From: Galeruca laticollis
Taxonomy: Eukaryota; Arthropoda; Insecta; Coleoptera; Chrysomelidae
Reading direction: 5' to 3'
Length of the DNA: 64,000 nt
Assembly (NCBI GenBank): GCA_963921935.1
Contig: OY998179.1
Span: 57,456,222 to 57,520,221, forward strand
The notes under the pieces are model-generated. The model worked only from the letters and a program-made list of their open reading frames with translations. It was not told the origin of the DNA and did not search any database. Shown here in pieces: positions 11,331 to 22,825 of this stretch. The position numbers and the translations under genes were made by a program. Position 1 is the first letter of the stretch. The number at the start of each line of letters is the position of its first letter.

Positions 11331-11517
11331 TGATTTAATTAAAAAATATTTAATTCAAGTTGTAATCAAGTAAGTTTAGATAGGTTTCTCTATGTTTATA
11401 TTGAAATATAGAAGTGGTAACCATGGAAATTACTTTGTTATGACAAAAGTAAAATAACTTTCAATCCGGTTTTGCTTGACTCGTATTTTATAAGGAATTA
11501 AAAAAGAATTAGTAAAC

Positions 11518-12666
11518 ATGAACACTGATAGTGATTATTTGTTACCTTGTACGCCTCCTGAACTAGTAGTAGAAGCCGCGAACGCGGCTTCACTTAATTT
11601 ACTTCCGGCGAAATCCAGAGCGTAGTATGAACTTTCGTACCAACGCTTCATGGATTTTTGCAGAAAAAACAACAGTGTCTCCTTTTCTGAGAATGTACTG
11701 ATGGCGTATGTTGCTGAATTGGCTAAAACAATGAAATCTTCGATTTTGTGGGCACATTATTCCATGCTTCGATCAACTTTGTCTGTTAAAAATAATATTA
11801 ATATTGCCCAGTACCAAAAACTGAGAGCATTTTTAAAACGTCAAGCTACAGGATACAAAACAAAAAAATCCAAAATTTTAACCCAGGAACAAGTTCAGAA
11901 ATTCATTTTAAAGGCCCCAGATGACATATTTTTATCGACGAAATTAAGTAGATATAGATAAAACGTTATTACTTAAAATTCACAAAATACGAAATAAACA
12001 ATTTTTGATTACTTCTTAGGTAGCTCTTATATTTGGTATAGCAGGAGCCTGTCGACGAGATGAGCTTGTCCGAATGAAAGTTCAGGATATAGAAGATTTC
12101 GGTTCAGAAATACTAGTAAAAATACCTGAAATATAAAAAAATAAACCTAGATCATTTATCATTAACGAAACCTATTTAAATGTTTATAGAAAGTACGTAT
12201 CATTAAGGCCTAATGATTTCGAAAATCCTAGATTTTTTTTAAATTCAACAAGGGAAAAGGGTGGAAGACAGTCATTGGAATAAATCAATTTGGAAAAATG
12301 CCGCAAATTGTTGCAAGTTATTCACAGTAGCCAAATCCGACAGAATATACAGGACATTGTTTCCGAAGATTATCGCCAACACATTTGGTAGATGCTGGAG
12401 CTGATATTCTTTCTTTAAAGCGCCTCGGAGGATGGAAATCTTCCAATGTGGCGGAAGAATATATTGACGAAACACTTAATAATAAAGTAGAAGTGGCTAA
12501 TAAAATATTCAACACCCTTGCCTCGACTTCAAATGAAAATGATCCAAACGAGATAAGCCAAACAATTAGCCATGCAGCTTCAACGTCTATAAATTCTCGT
12601 TGCCCTCGAGTGCAATTTACAAATTGTACAGACTATACAATAAATGTAAATATTAACAACAGTTAA
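11518..12666 (+). pseudogene. Crypton-type tyrosine recombinase
   Basis: ATG at 11518 starts MNTDSDYLLPCTPPEL, then NLLPAKSRA followed by an in-frame TAG, FMDFCRKNNSVSFSEN, a SAM-like DNA-binding region and KSKILTQEQVQKFI. After a likely intron (about 11936-12019, AG acceptor) comes FGIAGACRRDELVRM (first catalytic Arg), then TGHCFRRLSPTHLVDAGAD (His-x-x-Arg) and RLGGWKSSNVAEEYID with the nucleophilic Tyr. These are the Arg/His/Arg/Tyr residues of a tyrosine recombinase, arranged as in insect Crypton elements. The C-terminal end NCTDYTINVN matches the tail seen in the 32-kb copy. Lesions are the early TAG, a TAA near 12135 and a frameshift around 12270-12340, so it is inactive although its active-site residues survive. 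Confidence 0.82.
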
Positions 12667-12805
12667 TTTGTGTTCAAGAATATCGTTATAAATTAGATGT
12701 TTCTTTTATTTCTTTTATAACAACTTTATCAATACCTATAAAAATTAAAATCATACTTTGTTTCATTTTATTGTAATAATCCAATTGTAACATTAACGCA
12801 CGCTA

Positions 12806-12842
12806 CAGCAGTGCGGTAAGAATATTACCGCACTGTTATTTT
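12806..12842. repeat. Short perfect stem-loop downstream of Crypton
   Basis: CAGTGCGGTAA and TTACCGCACTG face each other around GAATA. It is short and symmetrical, about 140 bp after the recombinase stop. It could be part of the Crypton end or a chance hairpin. Confidence 0.5.
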
Positions 12843-12844
12843 CT

Positions 12845-13135
12845 AATTGCTTAGCAACTGCCCACTATTCTGGAATGTTGAGCTTTGCGCATAGAAAACA
12901 GGTCAAAATAGTGCCACTTTTTCCACGATCGGAGAAAAATAATATTTCTCACAGTGTGAGCAATATAGGGTTTTGAAATTAAGTAAGCTATGAGAAATAT
13001 GCTACTTTTCATAGCAGTTGTAGAAAAAGTACTTTTCTCACTCGTGTGTTTGCGGCACTCGCCCTTGGCTCGTGCCACAAACTTCCACACTCGTGAGAAA
13101 AGTTGAACTTTTCCCACTTGTTGCTCAATATACTA
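12845..13135. repeat. Inverted copy of the repeat/hairpin left of Crypton
   Basis: 13018-13135 is the reverse complement of 10861-11003 (TAGAAAAAGTACTTTTCTCAC .. GTTGAACTTTTCCCAC), and 12920-13040 is the reverse complement of 9410-9535. The Crypton gene is therefore bracketed by oppositely oriented copies of the same structured repeat. Confidence 0.7.
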
Positions 13136-13769
13136 TTTCCACTGAACTACAGCTTTGTGATGCCGTTTATAAAATTATCTAATAGGAGAAGTACCGGATT
13201 TAAAAATGGCCCCTACAAGCCTCCACTATTGGTTTACAGGTTGAATTATTCCTATTAACTTGAACAAATTGCAACTGTTGCACTGTTATTATTGTAACAC
13301 TGGTAATATCCTTTAGGCTGATGGTATTAATTTGTATTTAAACAAACATAATAATTTTTTCTAACTCAGATTTTAGGGTAGCAATTAATCGATGTAGGTT
13401 ATTATATTTAGAAATTTAATTTATTCATAAGGCACGCCAACTTTCATCCAGCCATTTTCTTACTTAAGGTCAAAAATTCCATTTTCGTGGCCGCATATTT
13501 GAATAAATCGCAGAGAAACCCTTAAAATACTGATAATCCTTTTATAATTCCGCTTTCAATATTAAAACAATGGAAACTTGCCAAAATGGTAATACCAGCG
13601 TATATGAAAAATGGGTTATGCAACGAAATCATGTATTTTCTATTTCTGATAACATGCGACATAACTCCATATAAATTGTGTAGAACCAAAAAACTAAGTA
13701 GGCCATAATTTCAAATAGCGATTTTATAAGAGATTAAAAAATACTGCAAACTATTTTACAAGTAATTTA
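13136..13769. other. No recognisable gene
   Basis: AT-rich sequence without coding similarity or repeat structure that I could detect. Confidence 0.4.
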
Positions 13770-14124
13770 CAGGGTGTCCCAAATAAGAGTGACTGTTTTT
13801 AAACATAAATGTCCAGGAGCTTATTAATTGCTCTAAAGAGAGAGTTTTCACTAGTTTACCAAAGAGATTTTTTTAGGCTTGGCTGGCATTTCATCTCATC
13901 AACACAGGGTGTTTTACTAATGTTGGTCAAATTCAAAGGGGAAAATATGTATTATTTTAAATGGAACACCCTTTAATTTTGGATTTCATTCGAAAGAGAA
14001 ATCATTCTCCTTTCCAAAAATGTATAGTTTTCTATCTTTTGTTTCATTAACAACAAAGACATTCGAGGTTTCATGTAGTAGTACATTTTTAATTAGTGGT
14101 CACTCTTATTTGGGACACCCCCTG
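13770..14124. mobile_element. MITE, mariner-like, 355 bp
   Basis: Terminal inverted repeats begin CAGGGTGTCCCAAATAAG on the left and CAGGGGGTGTCCCAAATA on the right, flanked by TA on both sides (13768-13769, 14125-14126). No coding sequence. The CAGGGTG terminus and TA target are typical of non-autonomous IS630/Tc1/mariner elements. A 2-nt indel separates the two termini. Confidence 0.8.
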
Positions 14125-14337
14125 TATTGGTGAAATCGTAATGAAAATGCAATTGCTATTTTTTGTTATTTTAGTAAAGGGAAACTATATCGATACTAAC
14201 TCACACGGTAATATTGAAGCTTAGATATTATTAGCCCTATGGTGATATCATGGATATCATTTTTCCAATTAAGATCAGTATAACTATGCAATGATATAGA
14301 AAACCAGGAAAACTATATCTGCTGATCTTTATAATTA

Positions 14338-15645
14338 TCACTTGAGAAGACAGTTTAATAGTGGAGAACTCCCTAGATTTATCTGTTCATTGACGACTTC
14401 ATATTGTGGGTTTCTTAAGTGTCTTCTAATTTCCAACTCCTCAAGGAAATCCAGTTCTTGTTTCTTATCACAAATATATAGTATTTCTAGTTCTGTGTTA
14501 GGTGTCAATGAATGGTTGGTGTCAAGTAGATGTTTTGAGTTTTCACTATATCGGATTTCAAAATTTCTAAGGGTCTGACCCAAATAGACAGCATTGCATT
14601 CTGGACATTTGAGTTTATGTATACCTGATTTCTTTAATGTTAATATTTTTGTTTTAACATTTACTTCTTCAGTTTTTTTAGGAAATATTAGTTGTAATGC
14701 CACTTTTCCCTCTTTTTTGTTAATTAGCTTATTTATCATATGTAATGGATAACCGTTGGATGTTGCTATTTGTCTAATTGTATTATTCTCTCTATCAAAA
14801 TTACATTTGTTCATAGGAACTGAAAATGCTCTATGTATCATTGAATTATATGCCGCTAGTTTATGTGACATGGGGTGATTGGAACTATATGGAATTGTCA
14901 CATCAGTGTACATCGGTTTTCTGTAAAATGAATAATCAAGTACATTATTAGCTCTTTGAATTTTCAAAACAAGAAAATTGATTGAGTTATTTTCTTCAAC
15001 TTCTAATGTAAATTTAATTTTTGGGTGTAAATTATTAATGTGGTTGAAAAATATATCTAATTGTCGTTCACTACCTATAAAACATGCTAATATGTCATCA
15101 ACATATCTATACCAAAATAAAACATTTTTTGAAATATTACTTTCAAAGATATTTCTTTCTAAACTGTCCATAAAAATGTTTGCCAAAATAGGTGATATAG
15201 GACTTCCCATTGGTAAACCTTCATTTTGAATATATATGCTATTGTCAAAAGTGAAATAATTCTGATTAATACATACATCAAATAAATTAAGTATATCTAA
15301 TATTATTCCTGGATTAATATTTTTATCTTCTAGTAATTTTCTTACAAGTGTTAGACATTCTTTAGGAGGAATTTTAGTGAACATATTAGTAACGTCAAAT
15401 AAAATAAGTTTAGAGTTATCTTGTAATTTAAATGCTTTTAATTTTTTGATTAGCTCTATTGAATGTCTAATTGAGTATTTAGATGCATATCCGTAACTAT
15501 TAAGTATATTGTTAAACTTTGCCAATATATTATTAGGAGTATTAACATAAGAAACTACAGGTCTAATTGGTTTCGTTATTTTATGTAATTTAACGGTTCC
15601 ATATAATTGTGGACAATGAGGATTCTTATTTATCATCATTATCAC
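14338..15645 (-). CDS. Penelope-like element RT plus GIY-YIG endonuclease (5'-truncated)
   Basis: A 435-residue open frame on the minus strand. Reverse transcriptase motifs: QLYGTVKLHK near residue 14, FDVTNMFTKIPPKE (motif A Asp84), GLPMGSPISPILANIFM (about 143-159) and YRYVDDILA (catalytic YVDD 181-184). A linker leads to a GIY-YIG nuclease: GIHKLKCPEC at 341 (Zn-ligand-like CxxC) and VYLGQT at 353, with R365, H372 and H378 following and a later FLEELEIRRHL. This RT+GIY-YIG pairing defines Penelope-like elements. The RT N-terminus and upstream linker are missing, so the copy is 5'-truncated at about 15645 though otherwise undamaged. The neighbouring sequence (15643-15688) recurs at 17121-17166. 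Confidence 0.9.
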   Translation of the reverse strand: MIMMINKNPHCPQLYGTVKLHKITKPIRPVVSYVNTPNNILAKFNNILNSYGYASKYSIRHSIELIKKLKAFKLQDNSKLILFDVTNMFTKIPPKECLTLVRKLLEDKNINPGIILDILNLFDVCINQNYFTFDNSIYIQNEGLPMGSPISPILANIFMDSLERNIFESNISKNVLFWYRYVDDILACFIGSERQLDIFFNHINNLHPKIKFTLEVEENNSINFLVLKIQRANNVLDYSFYRKPMYTDVTIPYSSNHPMSHKLAAYNSMIHRAFSVPMNKCNFDRENNTIRQIATSNGYPLHMINKLINKKEGKVALQLIFPKKTEEVNVKTKILTLKKSGIHKLKCPECNAVYLGQTLRNFEIRYSENSKHLLDTNHSLTPNTELEILYICDKKQELDFLEELEIRRHLRNPQYEVVNEQINLGSSPLLNCLLK

Positions 15646-15688
15646 TAATATGAGTAGATTCCACGAAGTAAGGGTCGAGACAGTTAAT
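15643..15688 (+). repeat. Direct repeat, copy 1
   Basis: CACTAATATGAGTAGATTCCACG and the following AAGTAAGGGTCGAGACAGT recur at 17121-17166 in the same orientation with few differences. The two copies bracket the PIN-like fragment and the palindrome. They may be PLE terminal sequence. Confidence 0.7.
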
Positions 15689-15864
15689 TTAATTTAGTTA
15701 AAATAATTTATATCTAATAATAGCGGTTAAGTTATTGTCTAAACTAATTGAATCCCTTGTCAACACCTCCCATGAGGTAGAGCTCTTGTCGCGTTTTCTT
15801 AAGTGGTATTCCCAGTAGGCCTAGTCCACTAACAGCTAGATTTTTACTCGTTTGTTTGATTCCA

Positions 15865-16775
15865 TTATGCTATTATTTCTTCTCGTGGTACATTTATGCA
15901 CCGCTGGCTATGGCAATTGGAGCACATAATTGAGCAACGTAACCCAATTCGTCGACAGTCACATCGATTACCGCAACCCATTTTAGAACTACACGATATA
16001 AGTTTCAGAATTGAAATTGGTGCCAGCTCCTCAGTAGTAAAAACTGGCGATAAAATATTGCCTAGTTTTTCCAACCCCACAGTGTTGGCTCCATATTATT
16101 TCCTTGCTTAAACTGAATTTGGTGAAATACACAGTAAGAATGTTGTTTCAATGCTGCAGCTATTGGTGGCAATTAAGATGAAATTACAGCATGATTGGAG
16201 TTGCCAACTAACCTATTGAAAGATGTGAATCGGTAGCTATTCAAAGATATTTTCGATGGTTTAGCTTTATATGGGGCTAGAGTAATTTTCTCACCAGCGC
16301 TTTCAATTTATTTTCTCGTAGATTAAAATTTTTTGAATATATCAACATTTTCCAAATCTTTTCTCTTGTTTTATAACTCTATTATTTGAGATTTCCCTTT
16401 TCTGAAAAAGCAGAAGTGGTATCACAACCACTACACGCATGTGAGTAAAGAACAAATTCTTTAATATTCTTAATGATAGTGGAAGATTGTAAATCGGAAG
16501 ATCTGTAAATTCAGCTCATTATATTTGCCTGGGCTGGCCTTAAAACCATAATCTATTTAACAGGAGGGAAGAAAAGCAATGATCAGGGCGAGAATATTTA
16601 CATCCTGACCAACTACAACCACAGTGTCATGGTGACTAAATAGATCGATATCGGTTTTGACGATCAGTAAATCAGCATCGTATAAAGCAGTAAATGTTAG
16701 GCATTAAATATCCCAACTAGTTGAGGAATTAATCGATCCTTGTTAACTAAAATACTAAACTTAATATTGTTTTCT
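15865..16775 (-). pseudogene. PIN/FEN-like nuclease family, C-terminal part (copy b)
   Basis: Read on the minus strand in pieces: NKDRLIPQLVGIF, then DADLLIVKTDIDLFSHHD, TVVVVGQDVNILALI, HACSGCDTTSAFSEKGK, and an open tail (15865-16080) with MGCGNRCDCRRIGLRC and CSNCHSQRCIN. The DAD, VGxD and GCDTTS acidic boxes followed by a cysteine-rich end are the signature of a very abundant, unnamed animal protein family whose N-terminal part is preserved at 57.8-60.7 kb. Function is unknown; the acidic boxes resemble a PIN/FEN-type metal-binding nuclease. Stops and frameshifts occur between blocks, for example near 16575 and in 16100-16370. The N-terminal two thirds are gone. Confidence 0.65.
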
Positions 16776-16900
16776 GTTGATCGGGTATCGATATATTTTT
16801 ATTGAATGTAATTGTAACCGAGGATCGTTTCAGAAGTCGTTTTTGACATTCAAGACTCTTTGTACTACTAGCATTTCAGCTACTGTTATAATAATAAAAT

Positions 16901-17120
16901 TAGTGTTTTTAAATGAAACTCAAGGTCTCTAGTTAATTCCACAATATAATACAAGTTATTGAAAATTCTAAAAAATTTGACAATTGTTTCGATAAATCAT
17001 TATCATCGATGATAATGATTTATCGAAACAATTGTCAAAAAAAATTTTTTTAGATTTTTCAATAACTTGTATTATATTGTGGAATTAACTAGATACCTTG
17101 AGTTTCATTTAAAAACACTA
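16901..17120. repeat. 220-bp near-perfect palindrome
   Basis: The centre lies between 17007 and 17008 (ATCATCGATGAT). The inner 31 bp of each arm match perfectly and the rest match with small indels out to TAGTGTTTTTAAATG at 16901 and its complement ending at 17120. No loop. The inner TTGACAATTGTTTCGATAA also occurs at about 53587. No coding sequence. Confidence 0.85.
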
Positions 17121-17166
17121 ATATGAGCATATTCCACGAAGTAAGGGTCGAGACAGTCAATTTCAA
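17121..17166 (+). repeat. Direct repeat, copy 2
   Basis: Second copy of the 15643-15688 sequence, starting directly after the palindrome. Confidence 0.7.
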
Positions 17167-17770
17167 TAATAAAATTGTTATTTTTTCTATTGATTAAAGG
17201 AATAGTGCTACGGCCACCAGACATAAGGCTCGCGCGCCTAGACCGGGCCAGCCGGCAACGGACCGCACAGCAACGGAACGGGAATTATTTTTCCCTGGTA
17301 CATAAACGAAACACGCGCACTACTCGGCAACGAAACTAAACGTTGGGCCAGTCGGAAATCTCTGGCGAGAATACTTTCGTCGGCTACCCTTCACTCTAGA
17401 GAAACTGTCAGATGAGACCGCGACTGGTGTCAATCGATAGTATTTAACGAGCTGAGTCGAGTGACATTGGTTTCAACTTTAGGAAATGCCCAGGGGAAAA
17501 GATACGCCACTTTTTATTTTCCATGTTAAGTCTATGGGAAAAAAATTTGGTTTCGGTGCACTTCGCGATCCTCGGAATTTTATGTTAATTTTAATAATAA
17601 TAGCCATCATTCTACACTCGTTAAAGAATATATTGTTCTATTTTTTGTTTCATATTTAATGATATTTTAGTTACACTTTGATCTGTGTCAGTTGGTCGGG
17701 AAGCGATATTGAATTGAATTATGAAAAGTATTGTACGTTATGCTACGGAATTATTTTCGTTACGTTTCTA
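17167..17770. other. Locally GC-richer DNA, no gene
   Basis: 17205-17500 is clearly more GC-rich than its surroundings (GCTCGCGCGCCTAGACCGG, GCCAGCCGGCAACGG). It has no convincing ORF. It could be a promoter or 5' UTR of an element, or sequence from elsewhere. The boundary with the pogo relic is not defined. Confidence 0.35.
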
Positions 17771-18665
17771 CCACACTGTACCTTCAGCCTCTTGACGTTG
17801 CACTATATGGCCAATTTAAAACTTATTTGAAGCAAGCTTTCAATAATTGGTTGGTTGGTAAACCATCCTGGCAAAAGGGTCATTTATGAAATCGCAGAAT
17901 TGACAGAAAAAGCTTTTCAGAAAGCTTTTACTCTGGCCAACATATGTTCTGGGTTTAGAAAAAACGGTATTGTGCCTTTTGATAGTGGTATTTTTAAGGA
18001 AGATAATTTAGCTGCTCCATCTCTAACAGATTCAAGGGATCCAGTAGCAACAGACGCACCATCAACATCTGCGTTGGTCAGTAGCACTTCATCAACTTCA
18101 CTACAGTCGGATGTCATATCTCCAGACATAATACGGCCCTACCCCAAAGCAGAGAAATAGAAATCAAATTTAAAAGGAAGACAGCCTGAAAAATCACGAA
18201 TCCTAACAGGGACGCCAGAAAAAGATAGACTAGAAGAAAAGAAATAGCCAAGCAAAAAAAGAAGCAAGTTAAACACAACCTGTTTCATAATGTAGAGCAG
18301 CCAGCGAATTATTCAGATGATTTCGGGGAGAAAGTGAGGTACCCTGATGGTGAATCTGACTGTTTAAGTGAAATGGACCGTGAAAATTCCGACGAAGAAT
18401 TCATGCAAGATGTAGACGATATCATAGATCCTGAGTATGGGATGCCAAATATCAAAATCGGTGACTGTGGTCGACGGAAAATATTTGATTCTTTTTCTCA
18501 GAACGAAAGGAACTGGATTTACTTTACCCCAAGTACATGATAAGGACCTAATAGAATTAAAACAAGTGGAACTAAAACTACCTAAGCCAAGAACGTCTGA
18601 AACAACTGCAAGGTCTAGTTCAATAAAGCGGTTTCAAGTTAACTTCCGTGCCAATAATGTCAACT
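17771..18665 (+). pseudogene. Pogo/Tigger-type transposase, C-terminal relic
   Basis: Starts with LQPLDVALYGQFKTYLKQA, the third catalytic Asp region of DDE_1 (pogo/Tigger/jerky) transposases. After a frameshift it continues as RVIYEIAELTEKAFQKAF, NICSGFRKNGIVPFD and the acidic, Ser-rich tail usual in this group. A final block (QVHDKDLIELKQVELKLPKP) ends near 18665. The HTH and the first two catalytic Asp are missing. At its right edge lies the start of a copia element. Confidence 0.75.
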
Positions 18666-18862
18666 AAACTAAATGAAAATGTTGTGTTGGATTTTTTTAC
18701 TGTTTATACGATTTATGTTGGATTGTACCACCTTTATTCACCAAATGACGAAAAAGATATAAAAAGAAAACAAAAATCTAACAGGTTATGGGCCCAGGGA
18801 AAGCGAAAATTAAGAAATATTATTTATAACTAGAAGGCGGCATATTCCAGAACAAAAAGAAA

Positions 18863-21800
18863 ATGGCGACTGTAAGTAACATGAATGTGAGAAACATTTA
18901 TAACGTGGATCTACTAAATAATGAAAATTTTCATACTTGGAAATTTCGAATGCATATCTTGTTAGAATAGAAAGAGGTACTTGATTTTATCAAAAATAAG
19001 TTTAAGATAGAGGATGAAAAAAAATTAACTGAGGCGAAGAAAAAAGATAATCGATGTAAATCATATATAGTTCAAAGTTTAGAAGACAGTCAGAAAGAGT
19101 AAGTAAGAGACAAACAACCGGTATATGATATGTGGAAGGGTCTTGAGGACAGGTATGAGAAAATAGGTATACCGGGCCAGTTAATGCTAAGAAGGAAGTT
19201 GATGCAAATGAAGCCGACAGACATTAATAATTTGGAAACATTTTTACTAGGGTTTGATGAAACCTTAAGACAGCTGAAGAGTACAGGAGCTGAAATAAAA
19301 GAACAAGATATAGTTTGCAACTTGTTGCTGGTAATGCCAAGTTTCTGTAACACCGTAATATCAATATTAGAAAATATTCCAACGGATGAGCTTACATTGG
19401 AAGTTGCAAAATCAAAATTGAGAGCCGAAGTTGAGAGATGAAAAGCTACCACTACTAGTAATCTGAAACATAAAAGTGACACTCAAGATAGAACCTGCTG
19501 CATTTCATTCCAACCCACTTGCCCCCCACTGTTTGCTACAAATGCGGAGAAAAAGGCCACTATACTCGTAAATATGATTGTGTCCAGAGAATAAATAATG
19601 AACGATACGAAAGAGGAAGTCATACTAGAGGTGGATTTAGAAGAGGACATGGCAGGTGGCACAGTCATTCTGGACGTCATAGAGGTAACCGAGGGTACAG
19701 AGGCTACGGAAGAGGTTACAGAGGTAATAGTCATGGAGTAAATCCAGATAGAAGTGGAAACTACACTGAAAACTAAGAATAAATAGAAGGTCAGGGTATT
19801 TGCTTTTTATCTGAAAATAATGATTGTAATCCTGTAATAAAAAATAATGAAATTGTTTTCTACATAAATTCTGGTTAACAGTGACAAATATTTTACAGAT
19901 TTAGTTTATTTAGACAATCCTATTATTATAGCAATTGCAAAAAATAATAATTTTATATCAGCAATAGCAGTAGGCAACATTAGAGTAACTAGTAAAGTTT
20001 ATGGTAAAGACATACATTGTACTATAAAAAATTGTTTTTATGTACCTAATTTGCGCAAAACCCTTTTATCAGTTAAGAGATTAGAAATGGCAAATTTGAA
20101 AACGATTTTTGAAAATGGTCAAGTATTATATGATAATGCAAATTTAATAGGTCTAGGTAAACGAAACAGTTTGTATGAAATTAAATTTTATGTTAAGGAA
20201 ACTGAATATTTAAATGTTGAAACAAACCGAGAAAATTTAATGTTATGGCACAAAAGGTTGGGTCACATGTGTCAGTCTAATTAAGAAAAAGTAATAAAGA
20301 ATAACATGTTACAGTGTCTTGAAAATGTTAGTTTGAGTAAAATTGATTCCTGCGAGGCCTGCATAAACGGTAAGACGACTAGACAGAAATTTGATACACG
20401 CACTAGGTCTAAAAGAATATTAGAAATTGTACATTCAGATCTAGCCGGGCCTATTACACCAATTAGCCATGACGGTGGTAAATATTTTTTGTCATTTATA
20501 GATGATTTTTCAAATTTTATTATTTTATATGTCATTAAAGATAAAAGTGAAGTATTTAGATACTTTGAAGAATATATTAATATGGTACAGGCAAAATTTG
20601 GCACTAAAGTGAGTAAATTAAGGTGTGACAATGGTATATAAGCAATGAGTTCTGTAGAGAAAATGGTACAACAGTGGACTACTCTACACCCTATACTCCA
20701 GAATTAAATGGAAAAGCAGAGAGATATAACCGGTCATTAGTTGATAAAGGAAGAGCTATGATAGAAGAATCTAAAGTACCGAAGTTTTTCTGGAACGAGG
20801 CTGTTCGGATCGCTGCGTATATTTTAAATAGAAGTCCCAGTAGCAATTTAAATATGAAAACACCTGCTGAATTATGGAACGACAAAAAGCCAAATGTCAG
20901 CAATCTGAGAGTATTTGGAACAACTGCATACTCACATGTACCAAAACAATTAGGAAGTGTATAATGATGGGATATTCACAGACCGGATAGAGGCTATGGG
21001 ATGTCGAAAGTCAAAAGATTATAGTATCAAGAGATGTCATATTTAATGAAAAGGAATATTTATATAAAAGCAACAACATATCAATTAAAACAGATCGTAT
21101 TGAAGAAACTAATGAAGAAGGAGAAATTGAGACAGAAAATAAAGTTGAAGAAATGAAAGAAAATGAAGAAATAACCGACGCAGGAGAAGAGATAGGACGA
21201 ACGAGAAAATCAGAGAGATTTAATGACTACGAGATGTATATGGCTTATGATTGTTTATCATATGTTGAAAATACACCCTAATGTGTAGATGAAATTGAAG
21301 GCAGAGAAGACAAGGATTTGTGGTTAAAAGCGATGTCAAGAGAAATACACTCAATAAAAAATAACGAAACATGGAAAGAAGTGACAAAGCCAGCTGAAGC
21401 TGAAATATTAAGTACAAAATGGGTATTTTCGAATAGCCGCATGAGGAAAATGTTGAAGAAAGATATAAGGCTAGACTTGTTGTAAGGGGGTTTGCACAAA
21501 AATATAGCTTTAACTATGAAGAGCTATATTCACCAGTTGCGAAACTAAGTCCGATACGAACACTCCTGTCAGTCGGTAATCAAAGAATGTATAACTATTC
21601 AGTTGGATGTACGAACTGCTTTTATTAATGGTAAGTTAAAAGAGGATATTTACATTTTTCCGCCAGAGAGGGTTACATGTAAGAAGGATAGAGTTTTTAA
21701 GTTAGAAAAATCAATATATGGTTTGAAGCAAGCTGCGAAGTGTTGGAACAATACAATTAATGATTTTTTAACGAAAGTTTTAGGTTTTAAAAGATGTGAA

Positions 21801-22739
21801 ACGGATTATTGCCTATACAAAAGAAGATCAGGAGATGATATTATATACATTTTAATCTATGTGGATGATATTATTATAGCAGGAAAGGACATGGAAATTA
21901 TTATCGAGTGTAAAACAAAATTGATGGAAACATTTGACATTAAAGATAAAGGGAATTTAAAGAATTTTTTAGGTCTTGAAATCGATTATAATAAAAAGGA
22001 AGGAGTTTTGAAGATAAGTCAAAGTAGATATGCGATGAGAATAATTTTGAGAACTGCAATGCTTGTGCAACACCAATTGACCCAAAATTAAAACTAAATT
22101 TAAATAATATAAATAAAGAAAAAAAACCAATTAGGCAGTTAAAAGGATATTTCATGTTTCTGATGTTAGGGTCGAGACCAGACATAAGCTATGCCATAAA
22201 TTACTTTTCAAGATTTCAGGATAAAAATTCAAATGAAGTATGGATGCATTTGAAGAGGATATTAAGATACTTGAAAGGAACTGTGAATGTATATTTAAAA
22301 TATAATAGAAGTGAAACTGATCTACCCTTAGTTTTTATGTTTATAGACTCTGACTGGGGAACAGATGTTAGTGACAGGAAATTATTGTCTGGATATTTAA
22401 TAAAAGTTTTTGGGAATAGTACTGCTTGGATAACACTGAAACAGGGCTGCATTGCTATATCAAGCTCAGAAGCCGAACTTGTAGCATTGTGTAGCGCTGT
22501 GCAAGAATACTTATGGTTTAGGAAGCTATTGATAGATATGGAAATAGAAGTTGAACATTTTATTGTGTTCGAGGACAATCAAGGATGTATCGCACTAATA
22601 AAAATTCCTGAAAATAACAAACGAGTCAAGCACATTGATTTAAAATATAATTTCATCTGTGAACATTTGAATAATCTTAATTCTTGAATATATAAATACT
22701 AAGTACCAACTTGCAGATTTTCTAACAAAAGGTCTGTAG
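18863..22739 (+). pseudogene. Copia gag-pol polyprotein
   Basis: Domains in order: gag (NENFHTWKFRMHILLE, then MWKGLEDRYEKIG in an open stretch 19130-19441), zinc knuckle CYKCGEKGHYTRKYDC (19528), protease region with a stop, GAG-pre-integrase LWHKRLGHM (20244), integrase core HSDLAGPITP..DDFSNF..RCDNGI (20435-20640) and the next block with an ELNGKAERYNRSL motif. RT follows: MDVRTAFINGKL (21603), IYGLKQAAKCW and LIYVDDIIIAG (YVDD). RNase H has DSDWGTD and SSSEAELVALCSAVQE, ending QLADFLTKGL. Several in-frame stops and frameshifts (for example 18968, 19439, 20282, 20641, 21280, near 21485 and 22088) make it inactive. Confidence 0.9.
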
Positions 22740-22825
22740 AGGGTGCAATTTTATTCCAACTGCATTAATATTGGTTTAGAATATGATAAATGAAATGTTT
22801 CGTTTTATTATCGTAAATAAATAAA

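Noticed and set aside
18863..22739. Integrated viral genome
   Set aside because: Domain order (integrase before RT), CCHC gag, initiator-Met primer site and lack of an envelope gene identify an ordinary copia retrotransposon.
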